From positions 62,001 to 126,000 of the forward strand of contig NZ_JAYFUM010000015.1 of the NCBI RefSeq assembly GCF_034929435.1: DNA of 64,000 nucleotides, in the 5' to 3' direction. The notes below the pieces were generated by a model. The model was not told the origin of the DNA. It made no database searches and saw only the letters and a program-made list of their open reading frames with translations. Positions 17,181-26,867 of this stretch are shown in pieces (the stretch's first letter is position 1; the number at the start of each line of letters is the position of its first letter). The stretch comes from Arcicella rigui (GTDB lineage: Bacteria > Bacteroidota > Bacteroidia > Cytophagales > Spirosomataceae). Position numbers and translations under genes: made by a program.

Positions 17181-20100
17181 GTGGAAGAAAATACCTTACA
17201 GTCTGTTCTAAAATCATACTTAAAACGACTTACGAATCTGAGTTCGAGGAATAAATCCTTGCTGTTGTTATCTGCTTCCACAGAACAATTTTTGGATGTT
17301 CACGAACTTGATTTTCTCTATAAAAAACCTTCATTTCAGTTGATTGAGCAATTGATGGCTCAAAAAAGTACTATTTCGCTTTGCGAAACCCACGACCCAC
17401 GCTACGAAAAAGTAAACGAATTGAGTAAGCGTTTACGAAAAATTTCAAGACATGAAAAACTGATTGAGGAAGAGCGTGGCTCTGAGGATTTGTATGTGGG
17501 CTATCCAATCGTTCAAGGAAAATTCTCGGACGGAACGGTTGTGCGTTGTCCCTTACTTTTTTTTCCTGTTCATCTTCAAACAGTTCTTACGAGTACTGCT
17601 GAGGAAAAACAAGAAGTTTGGCAAATCGAAATGCGTGAAGAGCCTATTACGCTCAACCGAAGTTTTTTGTTGGCTTATTCTTACTTCAATAATATTCATT
17701 TGACTGACGAGTTTTTAGATTTTTCTTTAGAAGATTTCGCTAAAAATTCGCTTGAATTTCGCACTCAACTGTACGAGTACTTGAAAAACTCTCCATTGAA
17801 AGTCAATTTCAACAAGGACTTGTTCAATAATCAATTAATTCCTTTTGAAAAATTCACCAGAGCATCTTTAGAAAGTACCGAACGCAACGGCGAATTGATG
17901 CTAATGCCACAGGCTGTACTGGGAATTTTTCCACAGGCTGGTTCATTTTTAGTACCTGATTATGAATTTTTGATTGAAAAATTCACTCAAAATGAAACCT
18001 ACGCTGTTGAAAATCTTTTTCCCAACCATCGTAGTGATGAAGTCATTCAAATCAAAGAAGAGCAATTACTTACGCCTTTTGAAATTGATACTTCACAAGA
18101 AAAAGCCTTGCGTGAAGTAAAGGAAGGGCAGTCGTTGGTAGTACAAGGTCCGCCCGGAACGGGAAAGTCGCAGTTGATTTGTAATCTGGTAGCAGATTTT
18201 ACGGCTCGTGGCAAAAAAGTATTAGTTGTTTGTCAGAAAAGAGCGGCTTTGGATGTGGTGCAAGAACGACTCACGCAAGTTGGAATGCGTGATTTTGTTG
18301 GCAATGTTCACGATTTCAAGAATGATAGAAAAGCTTTGTACGGACAAATTTTGAATCAAATTGAGCAAGTTGAGCATTACCAAAAACAAAATTTGAGTCT
18401 TGATTCATTTTTTATTGAAAGAAGTTTCACGCAACAAAGCCGACAAATTGATAAGATTTCGGAAGAATTGCAAGATTTCAAAGAAGCACTTTTTGCCATT
18501 AATGACTGCGGCATTTCTGTGAAAGAATTGTACCTGACCAGTGCTGTTGATGAAGATTTTATAGATTTTCCACTGCATTATCAACATTTCAATTTTAATG
18601 AATTGGATGAATTTATTAGCAAGTTCAAACAATTTTTGGCTTATTCCACTCGCCTCAATCAAGATGAAAGTATTCAGTTTTGGCAACATCGTTTAAGCTT
18701 TCAGCATCGCCAAGCAAGCGAAATTGCTAAAATAGAAGAGGCGATTTTGAGTTTAGATACCTTTGTGAAAAGTATCGAAAAACAATCAGAAGAAGTATTG
18801 CAACAAAGACTTTCTTTAGAAAATCTACAAAAAATTGCCAATGAAAAAGCTGAACTTGAGCAAGTAAAAAAAGCCATTATCAACGAAAAAGTATTTGTCA
18901 CAGCCAAACGTAATTTCACGGAAAAAGTCAAAATTAATAAATTGAAATTGTCGGTACTGGAAGCAGAAGTTGGAGGTTTTTTCTCGGGACAAGGAATAGA
19001 AATTACTTTACCCAATGCCGAACTTTTGCCAATGGCTTATCAAATTGACAAAGCGATAAAAGCGAAAGCAAATCCTTTGGGAGGAATCGTTTGGACGCTA
19101 TTTTCTAAAGAGAAAAAAGCCATCGAAAATCTTGTGATTGCCAACGCACTTAGTCTTTCGGTAGATGATTTAAAAAAATTGCAAGAACGCATCCAACGAC
19201 GAATAGATTTAGAAAAATGGTGGGAAAAACACGACTATTTATTCTTGGGTAAAAAACCAATAAGTACTTCTGCCGAAGCCTTATGGTTGGGTAAAGGTTA
19301 TCGTTGGTTTGAACGAAATTTCAAATTATTATACCAAGTTGCCCAGTTTGAAACCGAATTGAAAAACATTAAAAGTATCAATCTCAGCGAATGGCTTAGT
19401 GGCTCTTGGACAGACTTTCAAGCGAAATTAAACTTTTTGCAGCAGGCTATAAGCGAGCTTGTGAATTTACAAATCACTTGGAAAAACTACTTATCGGCGA
19501 CACAAATTCAGCAATTGGCTACACGCCGAAATGCTCCGAAGGCTATTGAGTACTTGCAAAAGTATTTCGATGAAATGCAAGCCTTGGATATTTTAAAAGC
19601 AAGTCTTAGCCGAACAGAACAAAGCGTAATGAATCTTTTTTTGAATGAAAAAAATCCAATTGCTTGTTTTACCAACAGCTTGAAACTCGCTTGGATAAAA
19701 GAAATTGAAAATAAAAAACCAATTTTAAAAGGAGTAAGTACGCTGAAAATCAAAGAATTAGAAAATTCATTACAAGAAGCTGTTTTGAGTAAACAAAAAC
19801 TAAGTAAAGAAATTTTATTGCTAAAATTACGGACGCTGACCTATCAGAATTTAGAAAAAAACCGATTGCAAAACATCGTTACTTATCGTGAACTCAAACA
19901 CCAAGTAGCCAAAAAACGAAAAGTTTGGTCGCTCAGAAAACTGATTGCTGAACTTTCTGATGAAATTTTCAGGCTTGTTCCTTGTTGGTTGGCTTCGCCC
20001 GAAACTGTTTCGGCAATATTTCCGATTGAACTTGAACAAACTATTTTTGACCTCGTAATTTTTGATGAAGCCTCTCAATGTTTTTCAGAACAAGGCATTC

Positions 20101-21167
20101 CAGCACTTTTTAGAGCGAAACAAGTAGTGATTGCAGGCGATTCTAAACAGCTTCAACCCAATGATTTGTATCGACTAAAATTTGATAACGAAAACGAAGA
20201 ATCGCCTGCTTTGGAGGTTGACTCTTTATTGGATTTGGCTTGCCAGTACTTGCCACAAACACAATTGCGTGGACATTATCGTAGCCGTACTTTAGATTTA
20301 ATTGATTTTTCAAATCAACATTTTTATAAAAACACCTTACAACTTTTACCTGATTTTCAAGAAATCAATAAAAAAGAACCCGCCATTCAGTACTTGAAAG
20401 TAGAAGGAATTTGGGAAAATAACAGTAACCAAATTGAGGCAGAAAAGGTAATTGCTTTGGTAGAATATTATAAAAATACGTTCCCAGAAAAGTCGGTTGG
20501 TATTGTTACTTTCAATTTTAAACAGCAAAATCTAATTCAAGATTTAATTGATGCTCAACCCAATTTACGATACAATGAACTTGAAAAAACAACACCTCTA
20601 TTTGTAAAGAATATTGAAAATGTACAAGGCGACGAACGAGATATTATTATTTTCTCAGTGGCTTATGCAGCAGATAAAAATGGCAAATTGAATATGCAGT
20701 TTGGTTCATTGAATCAGCAAGGAGGCGAAAACCGTTTGAATGTAGCCATTACCAGAGCAAAGGAAAAAATCGTAGTAGTTAGCAGTATTTTGCCATATCA
20801 ACTAAAGGTAGAAAACACCTTGAACGATGGGCCAAAATTATTGAAAAGCTATTTGGAGTACGCCCTAAAAGTATCAGAAGGCAAGTACAAACCACAACCT
20901 TTTTCTTCAACAAAGTACCAAGCAAATTGGTTATTGAAAGAACAAATCTCGAAAAATAAAGAAGAGCATTTTAAAGAATTGCCTTTTGCTGATATTACCG
21001 TAAAATCGGGAGAAAAGTATGAGTATCTGATTTTAACAGACGATGATTTGTATTACGAACACATTTCTCCGAAAGAAACCTTCGCATATATTCCAGCAGG
21101 ACTAAAAGCCAAAGGTTGGACTTTTGAGCGTATGTATAGTCGGAATTTTTGGAAGAAAAAAGGATAA
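17181..21167 (+). CDS. DUF4011-type SF1 helicase with degenerate Vsr-like C-terminus
   Basis: 1328 aa, GTG start. The N-terminus (about 1-110) resembles DUF4011. The SF1 (UPF1/Dna2-like) helicase core is split: Walker A QGPPGTGKSQL at about 320, a long coiled-coil insertion at about 400-900, then Walker B FDEASQCF (about 960), GDSKQLQPND, QLRGHYRS and NVAITRAKEK (about 1190). The last 60 residues (FADITV...LTDDD...GWTFERMYSRNFW) look like a shortened Vsr/PD-(D/E)XK nuclease tail that keeps the GWxxxRxxSxxFW end but lacks the canonical ECDG core. Proteins joining DUF4011, helicase and a Vsr domain are reported in anti-phage defence (the Hhe type, from memory). It stands alone here. A housekeeping nucleic-acid role is the alternative. 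Confidence 0.85.
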   Translation: MEENTLQSVLKSYLKRLTNLSSRNKSLLLLSASTEQFLDVHELDFLYKKPSFQLIEQLMAQKSTISLCETHDPRYEKVNELSKRLRKISRHEKLIEEERGSEDLYVGYPIVQGKFSDGTVVRCPLLFFPVHLQTVLTSTAEEKQEVWQIEMREEPITLNRSFLLAYSYFNNIHLTDEFLDFSLEDFAKNSLEFRTQLYEYLKNSPLKVNFNKDLFNNQLIPFEKFTRASLESTERNGELMLMPQAVLGIFPQAGSFLVPDYEFLIEKFTQNETYAVENLFPNHRSDEVIQIKEEQLLTPFEIDTSQEKALREVKEGQSLVVQGPPGTGKSQLICNLVADFTARGKKVLVVCQKRAALDVVQERLTQVGMRDFVGNVHDFKNDRKALYGQILNQIEQVEHYQKQNLSLDSFFIERSFTQQSRQIDKISEELQDFKEALFAINDCGISVKELYLTSAVDEDFIDFPLHYQHFNFNELDEFISKFKQFLAYSTRLNQDESIQFWQHRLSFQHRQASEIAKIEEAILSLDTFVKSIEKQSEEVLQQRLSLENLQKIANEKAELEQVKKAIINEKVFVTAKRNFTEKVKINKLKLSVLEAEVGGFFSGQGIEITLPNAELLPMAYQIDKAIKAKANPLGGIVWTLFSKEKKAIENLVIANALSLSVDDLKKLQERIQRRIDLEKWWEKHDYLFLGKKPISTSAEALWLGKGYRWFERNFKLLYQVAQFETELKNIKSINLSEWLSGSWTDFQAKLNFLQQAISELVNLQITWKNYLSATQIQQLATRRNAPKAIEYLQKYFDEMQALDILKASLSRTEQSVMNLFLNEKNPIACFTNSLKLAWIKEIENKKPILKGVSTLKIKELENSLQEAVLSKQKLSKEILLLKLRTLTYQNLEKNRLQNIVTYRELKHQVAKKRKVWSLRKLIAELSDEIFRLVPCWLASPETVSAIFPIELEQTIFDLVIFDEASQCFSEQGIPALFRAKQVVIAGDSKQLQPNDLYRLKFDNENEESPALEVDSLLDLACQYLPQTQLRGHYRSRTLDLIDFSNQHFYKNTLQLLPDFQEINKKEPAIQYLKVEGIWENNSNQIEAEKVIALVEYYKNTFPEKSVGIVTFNFKQQNLIQDLIDAQPNLRYNELEKTTPLFVKNIENVQGDERDIIIFSVAYAADKNGKLNMQFGSLNQQGGENRLNVAITRAKEKIVVVSSILPYQLKVENTLNDGPKLLKSYLEYALKVSEGKYKPQPFSSTKYQANWLLKEQISKNKEEHFKELPFADITVKSGEKYEYLILTDDDLYYEHISPKETFAYIPAGLKAKGWTFERMYSRNFWKKKG

Positions 21168-21235
21168 AACTTTTGGGTTTTGGATGTCGGGTTTCGGATG
21201 TCAGCTTTCGGTGTTCGGATTTTAGGTAATTTTAA
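21168..21235. repeat. TTTCGGAT-word intergenic repeat
   Basis: Loose repetition of GGTTTTGGATGTCGGG / GGTTTCGGATGTCAGC / CTTTCGGTGTTCGGATTT with a period of about 16. A related block is at 52233-52323. Confidence 0.45.
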
Positions 21236-21329
21236 CATAGGAGTTTGAATTACTAATTATAAAATATCAGCATTTCAAACTCCTCACTTACAATTCACTA
21301 ATTCGCTCAATTACTCAATACAACCAACT

Positions 21330-22196
21330 ATGAAAAATATTCTCTTACATCTCAGGATTCCATTTTCTTTTTTCCTGATGCCCGTTTATTGGTTTGCTTT
21401 GAGCCAAACCCAACAGCCCGATTTTAGCGTAGCGATTGGCGTTTTTATGCTTTTACATTTGTTGATTTATCCTGCTTCTAATGCTTATAATAGTTATTAC
21501 GACAAGGACGAAGGGGCGATTGGAGGTTTAGAAAATCCGCCTCCTGTGAGCAAAGAATTGTTTTATGTAGCTTGGGCTTTGGATATTGTGGCGGTTGTAA
21601 TTGCTTTTTTTATTTCAAGTTGGGTTTTAGCGGTGGCTTTGTTGGTGTACAGTAGTGTTTCAAAAGCTTATTCAAATGATGTTATCAGACTAAAAAAATA
21701 TCCGATTATTAGCTGGCTAACGGTGGGTGTTTTCCAAGGGGCTTTTACTTACTTAACCGTTATTCAATCTATTGATAATATTTCATTGACAGATTTGTTC
21801 CAATACAAATATTTGTTTCCAGCGGCTTTGAGTAGCTTTAATTTATTAGGTTTTTACCCGATGACCCAAATTTATCAACACGAAGAAGACGCTAAAAGGG
21901 GAGATTTAACCATGAGTAGATTGTTGGGAATCAGAGGTACTTTTCTGTTTACGGCAGGTATTTTTTTATTGGTAACCATTGGCTTTTTCTTCTTTTTTCA
22001 AGGAAAAACCATTTTTACTTATCCAACATTTGCGGTTTATTTAGGGTTGATGTCGCCTGTTTTAATCTTTTTTAATGTTTGGTTTTTAAAGGTTTTAAAA
22101 GATGAAACCTTAGCCAATTTCAAATATACGATGCAACTCAACTTCTTGGGTTCTATTTGTTTAAACGCATTTTTTGTTTTGCTCTTTTTAAGTTAA
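21330..22196 (+). CDS. UbiA-family prenyltransferase
   Basis: 288 aa with about eight hydrophobic helices. The first Asp-rich motif is NSYYDKDEG (about 53-61) and the second is HEEDAKRGD (about 185-193), the two Mg-diphosphate binding sites of UbiA intramembrane prenyltransferases. The aromatic acceptor cannot be told from sequence; quinone, lipid and pigment pathways all use such enzymes. No biosynthetic cluster is adjacent, which leaves the role open. Confidence 0.88.
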   Translation: MKNILLHLRIPFSFFLMPVYWFALSQTQQPDFSVAIGVFMLLHLLIYPASNAYNSYYDKDEGAIGGLENPPPVSKELFYVAWALDIVAVVIAFFISSWVLAVALLVYSSVSKAYSNDVIRLKKYPIISWLTVGVFQGAFTYLTVIQSIDNISLTDLFQYKYLFPAALSSFNLLGFYPMTQIYQHEEDAKRGDLTMSRLLGIRGTFLFTAGIFLLVTIGFFFFFQGKTIFTYPTFAVYLGLMSPVLIFFNVWFLKVLKDETLANFKYTMQLNFLGSICLNAFFVLLFLS

Positions 22197-22300
22197 GCAT
22201 AAACGTATAACTATTTTTTATTAAAATATAGTCGGGCGAATACTCATAAAAAAGGGCTTAAAATATGTATATTTATCCCTATAACTGATAATTCATCCTC

Positions 22301-23683
22301 ATGACTATGCACTCAAAAGTAATCACTACTTCTATTTTTGATTTATTCAAAGTTGGGCCTGGTCCATCAAGCTCACACACGATTGGGCCAATGAAGGCAG
22401 CCTACGATTTTCTCACAGAAATCAACCACTTGCCGAATACTATTTTTTCAACAAAGCTAAGTATTGAAATTCATTTATACGGTTCATTAAGTGCCACAGG
22501 CAAAGGACATGGAACAGACAGAGCCATTGTTGCAGGACTTTTGGGTTGGAAACCAGATGCCTGCGACCCAGTGAAATTTTTGAAGATTCTTAAAAACCCT
22601 GATGAGAAATATCCCGTACAATTTCATGAACAACTTATTGAAGTAAATGCCGAAGACTTTTTCTTTCATAAAGGAAAATACGATTCTCCACACGCCAATA
22701 CAATGGTTTTGAAATTGAAAGAAGGTGAAAATATTCTTCTTGAACACGAGTATTATTCTATCGGTGGTGGTTTTATTTACAGAAAAGGCGAAAAACAACA
22801 GCAAGCCAACATGCCTGTGCCACCCTACCCCTACACCACCATGAAAGATTTAAAAGCCCATCTTAGCCGTGAAAAAATCACTTTGACGGAGCTAATGATG
22901 GCAAACGAAATGGCATTGACAGGAGTAAGTAAAAAAGAAATCGAAAAAAGGATAGATACTATTTTGGATTTTATGCACAAAGCCGTGAAGCGAGGACTAA
23001 AAGACAAAAGAATTCTACCCGGTACGATTAAATTAAGCCGAAAAGCTCCTTTACTTTATGAGAAAGCTAAAAACTTAGCCATTACCAGTGATAGTTTTTT
23101 GATTTTTCTAAATGCCTATTGTTTGGCAGCCTCCGAAGAAAACGCTGCTGGAAATATCGTTGTAACAGCTCCTACTTCTGGGGCATCAGGAGTAATTCCG
23201 GGCATTACTTATTTGATAAAAAATCATTTTCACTACTCGCCAGCCTTGATGCGTGATGGCATGTGGGCAGCGGCAGCAGTTGGCTTTTTGGTAAAACACA
23301 ATGCCAGTATTTCGGGAGCAGAAATGGGTTGTATGGGCGAAATCGGCACGGCTTCGGCGATGGCAGCGGCGATGCTTACTTACTGTGCTACCAAAGATAT
23401 AAATGCGATGGAATCGGCGGCTGAAATCGGTATCGAACATCATTTGGGAATGACTTGCGACCCTATCGGTGGATATGTTCAAATTCCTTGTATCGAACGC
23501 AACGCAATGGGAGCAGTAAAATCCTATAACGCATTTTTATTAGCAACTTCTGGAAATAGTTCGTTACAAAAAATTTCATTGGATAGTGTTATCAAAGTAA
23601 TGAAAGCCACAGGGAAAGATATGTCGAAAAAATATAAAGAAACATCCGAAGCAGGTTTAGCATTAAGTGCAACAGAATGTTAG
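22301..23683 (+). CDS. sdaA: L-serine ammonia-lyase, iron-sulfur, single chain
   Basis: 460 aa, both beta and alpha domains in one chain. The N-terminus has SIFDLFKVGPGPSSSHTIGP; the C-terminal domain has SGAEMGCMGEIG, LGMTCDPIGG and VQIPCIERNA, which supply the cysteines of the oxygen-sensitive 4Fe-4S cluster. It converts serine to pyruvate and ammonia. It appears monocistronic. The start could also be the ATG two codons later (MHSKV). Confidence 0.96.
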   Translation: MTMHSKVITTSIFDLFKVGPGPSSSHTIGPMKAAYDFLTEINHLPNTIFSTKLSIEIHLYGSLSATGKGHGTDRAIVAGLLGWKPDACDPVKFLKILKNPDEKYPVQFHEQLIEVNAEDFFFHKGKYDSPHANTMVLKLKEGENILLEHEYYSIGGGFIYRKGEKQQQANMPVPPYPYTTMKDLKAHLSREKITLTELMMANEMALTGVSKKEIEKRIDTILDFMHKAVKRGLKDKRILPGTIKLSRKAPLLYEKAKNLAITSDSFLIFLNAYCLAASEENAAGNIVVTAPTSGASGVIPGITYLIKNHFHYSPALMRDGMWAAAAVGFLVKHNASISGAEMGCMGEIGTASAMAAAMLTYCATKDINAMESAAEIGIEHHLGMTCDPIGGYVQIPCIERNAMGAVKSYNAFLLATSGNSSLQKISLDSVIKVMKATGKDMSKKYKETSEAGLALSATEC

Positions 23684-24040
23684 CAAAAACGTTTTGATAA
23701 ATAAGCCTATTTCAAATCATTAACCAACAAACGAAAGTAATTACTCAATGCCAATTTTTGTCAATCATCCACAATCTTTTTATAAGTTTATGAAAATACC
23801 TGTCAATGTGTCAATTGGCATAAGGTTTGACCATTTAATAAATCAAATTTGATTGTATTAATTTTAAATGTAATTTTATGTATTCTGTCATAGTGGCAGA
23901 ATATTCCATTTGAATTTGGAAATATCACTTTATAACTCTTAAACCCCTTTAAAGTATTTTTATAAAATTAATATTCACACTCTGAGGATTTCCTACATTA
24001 CTATTGTTCAACATATTTCCAAATTTGCATAATTCATAAT
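23684..24040. other. sdaA-lon intergenic region
   Basis: 357 bases, AT-rich, no gene. It holds a 23-bp palindrome at 23881-23903 and an imperfect sigma-54-like TGGCA-TAAGG-TTTGA at 23816-23830. I see no exact TAnnTTTG box. Confidence 0.5.
23881..23903. promoter_or_regulatory. operator-like palindrome upstream of lon
   Basis: TATTCTGTCA-TAG-TGGCAGAATA: ten-base arms with one mismatch and a 3-base centre, 138 bases before the lon start. It has the form of a repressor or stress-regulator site; the regulator is unknown. Confidence 0.5.
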
Positions 24041-26527
24041 ATGAGTCTCGATAAAAACTTTTTAAATAACCTTAAACTTGCCGAAATTTCTGATTTCGAA
24101 GGCATAGAGCTGATTCCATTAGGTTCGGAAGGAGTTGACGATGAAAAATTGGGAAAACTCACCAACGAATTACCTATTTTGCCTATCCGCAATGTGATTC
24201 TATTCCCAGGTATGGTTATTCCAATTACTGTGGGAAGACAAAAATCTGTTCGCCTTGTAAAAAAAGCTTATAAAGGCAATAGAACAATTGGTGTAATTAC
24301 GCAAGCAAATCCCAATAAAGAAGAACCGACTGGCGATGATTTATATAAAATAGGAACAGTAGCACACATCATTAAAATGATTGTGTTGCCCGGTGGAAAT
24401 ACGACCATCATCGTACAAGGTCGTAAGCGTTTTGAAGTACAAGAATATACCAAAACAGAGCCAAATTTAATTGCCAAAGTTACTTATCTTGAAGACAACC
24501 TTCCAGCAAAACTGAACAAAGAAAACAAAGCCTTGATTCAGTCGCTGAGAGAAATGGCTTCACGAATTTTGTTCTTGAATCCCGAGATTCCTCGTGAGGC
24601 ACAAATCGCTTTGGATAATATCGAATCACCCAATTTCTTGATTCACTTCCTTTCTGCCAATGTAAATGCTGAATTAGCAGAAAAACAACAATTGTTGGAG
24701 ACTATCAACGGACTTGACCAAGCTCGTAGATTACTCGAATTGATGATGACTGATATTGACTTACTGGAAATCAAGCGTGAAATCCAAAGTAAAGCCAGTA
24801 GCGACATCGACCAACAACAAAGAGATTATTACTTACGCCAACAAATAAAAGTTTTACAAGAAGAACTTGGCGTTGATAGCCCCGAAGCCGAAATTGATAA
24901 AATTAGAGCGAAAGGAGCAAATAAAAAATGGAGTAAAGAAATTGGCGAACACTTCCAGAAAGAACTTGGCAAATTACAACGTACTAATTCAATGTCGGCT
25001 GAATATCCGATGCTGATGAACTATGTAGAATTGTTGGTTGATTTACCTTGGAACGAAACCACAAAAGATAATTTCGACCTCAAAAAAGCCCAAAAAGTAC
25101 TTGATTCAGACCATTTCGGACTTGAAAAAGTGAAGGAAAGAATCATTGAGTACTTGGCAGTTTTGAAAATGAAAGGCAATATGAAAGCCCCAATTTTGTG
25201 TTTGTACGGCCCTCCGGGGGTTGGAAAAACCTCTTTGGGAAAATCCGTTGCCAAAGCATTAGGTCGTAAGTACGTAAGAATGGCATTGGGTGGTTTACAT
25301 GACGAATCTGAAATCAGAGGTCACCGTAAAACCTACATCGGAGCAATGCCCGGAAAATTGATTCAGAATATCAAAAAAGCTGGCTCGGCGAATCCTGTTT
25401 TTATCTTAGATGAAATTGATAAAGTAGGTTCAGACCACCGTGGCGACCCTTCTTCGGCTTTGTTGGAAGTACTTGACCCAGAACAAAACAATGCTTTCAT
25501 GGACAATTATTTGGAAGTAGAATACGACCTTTCAAAAGTATTGTTCATTGCTACGGCAAACTCTTTGGATACGATTCATCCTGCCCTGCTCGACCGTATG
25601 GAAATAATCGACATAAGCGGTTATACCATGGAAGAGAAGATTCAAATTGCGAAAAAACACCTTGTTCCTAAACAAAAAGAAGAACACGGTTTAGATAGCA
25701 AAGCATTGAATATTACAGATGGAGCATTGCAGAAACTCATTGAAGGCTATACTCGTGAATCGGGCGTTCGGAAACTCGAACAGCAAGTAGGTAAATTGAT
25801 TCGTAAAATTACCAAATCAATTGCCATGCAAGAGGAATATCCTAAAATGATAAAACCCGAAGAAGTAGTAAAACTTTTAGGACAAGAATTATTCGATAAA
25901 GATTTATATGAAACCAACGATACTGCGGGCGTTGTAACAGGCTTAGCTTGGACACCAGTAGGCGGTGATATTTTATTTATTGAATCTATTCTGAACCGAG
26001 GAAAAGGAGGAGTAACGCTTTCGGGACAATTAGGCGATGTGATGAAAGAATCTGCTATGGCAGCACTTTCATACTTGAGAGCCCATGCCGATGAGTATGA
26101 TATTGATTATCGTATTTTCGATAATTATAATCTCCATATTCACGTACCTGCTGGAGCAGTACCAAAAGATGGCCCTTCGGCTGGTATTACCATGACGACT
26201 TCCATTGCCTCTGCTTTAACGCAACGCAAAGTGAAGCCACATTTAGCCATGACGGGCGAAGTAACCCTCAGAGGAAAAGTATTGCCAGTAGGAGGTATCA
26301 AAGAGAAAATTTTGGCAGCCAAACGTGCCGGTATTCAAGAAATTATTCTTTGTCATAAAAACAGAAAAGACATTGAAGAAATCACGCCTTCGTACATTGC
26401 TGACCTTACTTTCCATTATGTTGACATGGTAGATGAAGTGTTGCAAATCGCCTTAATGAAAGAAAAAGTATCAAAACCCATCAACTTTATTTTTCCAGAA
26501 GAAAAAAGAGAAGTAGTTTTGAATTAA
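24041..26527 (+). CDS. lon: ATP-dependent protease La (Lon)
   Basis: 828 aa. N-terminal substrate-binding LonB domain (LPILPIRNVILFPGMVIPI from about 46), AAA+ domain with Walker A GPPGVGKTSL (about 390) and Walker B FILDEIDKV, then the protease domain with catalytic Ser713 in PKDGPSAG and Lys754 in GGIKEK. Cytosolic quality-control protease degrading misfolded and regulatory proteins. Monocistronic with its own terminator. A palindrome upstream suggests regulated expression. Full length for the Bacteroidota form. Confidence 0.97.
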   Translation: MSLDKNFLNNLKLAEISDFEGIELIPLGSEGVDDEKLGKLTNELPILPIRNVILFPGMVIPITVGRQKSVRLVKKAYKGNRTIGVITQANPNKEEPTGDDLYKIGTVAHIIKMIVLPGGNTTIIVQGRKRFEVQEYTKTEPNLIAKVTYLEDNLPAKLNKENKALIQSLREMASRILFLNPEIPREAQIALDNIESPNFLIHFLSANVNAELAEKQQLLETINGLDQARRLLELMMTDIDLLEIKREIQSKASSDIDQQQRDYYLRQQIKVLQEELGVDSPEAEIDKIRAKGANKKWSKEIGEHFQKELGKLQRTNSMSAEYPMLMNYVELLVDLPWNETTKDNFDLKKAQKVLDSDHFGLEKVKERIIEYLAVLKMKGNMKAPILCLYGPPGVGKTSLGKSVAKALGRKYVRMALGGLHDESEIRGHRKTYIGAMPGKLIQNIKKAGSANPVFILDEIDKVGSDHRGDPSSALLEVLDPEQNNAFMDNYLEVEYDLSKVLFIATANSLDTIHPALLDRMEIIDISGYTMEEKIQIAKKHLVPKQKEEHGLDSKALNITDGALQKLIEGYTRESGVRKLEQQVGKLIRKITKSIAMQEEYPKMIKPEEVVKLLGQELFDKDLYETNDTAGVVTGLAWTPVGGDILFIESILNRGKGGVTLSGQLGDVMKESAMAALSYLRAHADEYDIDYRIFDNYNLHIHVPAGAVPKDGPSAGITMTTSIASALTQRKVKPHLAMTGEVTLRGKVLPVGGIKEKILAAKRAGIQEIILCHKNRKDIEEITPSYIADLTFHYVDMVDEVLQIALMKEKVSKPINFIFPEEKREVVLN

Positions 26528-26531
26528 TACC

Positions 26532-26573
26532 AAAAGAGTCCATTGAAATTGAATTTTCAGTGGACTCTTTTTA
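26532..26573 (+). terminator. lon terminator
   Basis: AAAGAGTCCATTGAAA...TTTTCAGTGGACTCTTTTT, a stem of about 16 bp with one G-U pair and a T-run, starting 5 bases after the lon stop. Confidence 0.85.
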
Positions 26574-26825
26574 TTAAATACCTTTTTACAAAAGCCCCCA
26601 AAAGTATTGATTTACCCTTATTGTACAATTCCCATCATTGCTCCCAAAAACCTATATTTTTTTCTGCTGACATAAGTAAAAGTCATTATGTTTTTAAAAA
26701 ATATAAAAAAAATTATAAATTTAAGATTGATATTATGAATAAATTCTTCATATTTAGGATTCAAGAATCTAAATAATTACGCCAAGAATATTTTTTTGCT
26801 TTGTTTTAGTTTAAGACAATAATCC

Positions 26826-26843
26826 AAAACGACATTTCGTTTT
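26826..26843. promoter_or_regulatory. palindrome upstream of the TPR gene
   Basis: AAAACGA-CATT-TCGTTTT, perfect 7-base arms, 25 bases before the start codon. It lies where an operator or a leader hairpin would act. No regulator is known. Confidence 0.35.
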
Positions 26844-26867
26844 CTTGAGTATATTATTACCACTATT

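Noticed and set aside
23816..23830. Sigma-54 promoter before lon
   Set aside because: TGGCA...TTTGA has the -24 GG but GA instead of GC at -12 and lies over 200 bases from the start; too weak to call.
26543..26776. 77-codon plus-strand frame after lon
   Set aside because: Begins inside the lon terminator hairpin and has low-complexity AT-rich content.
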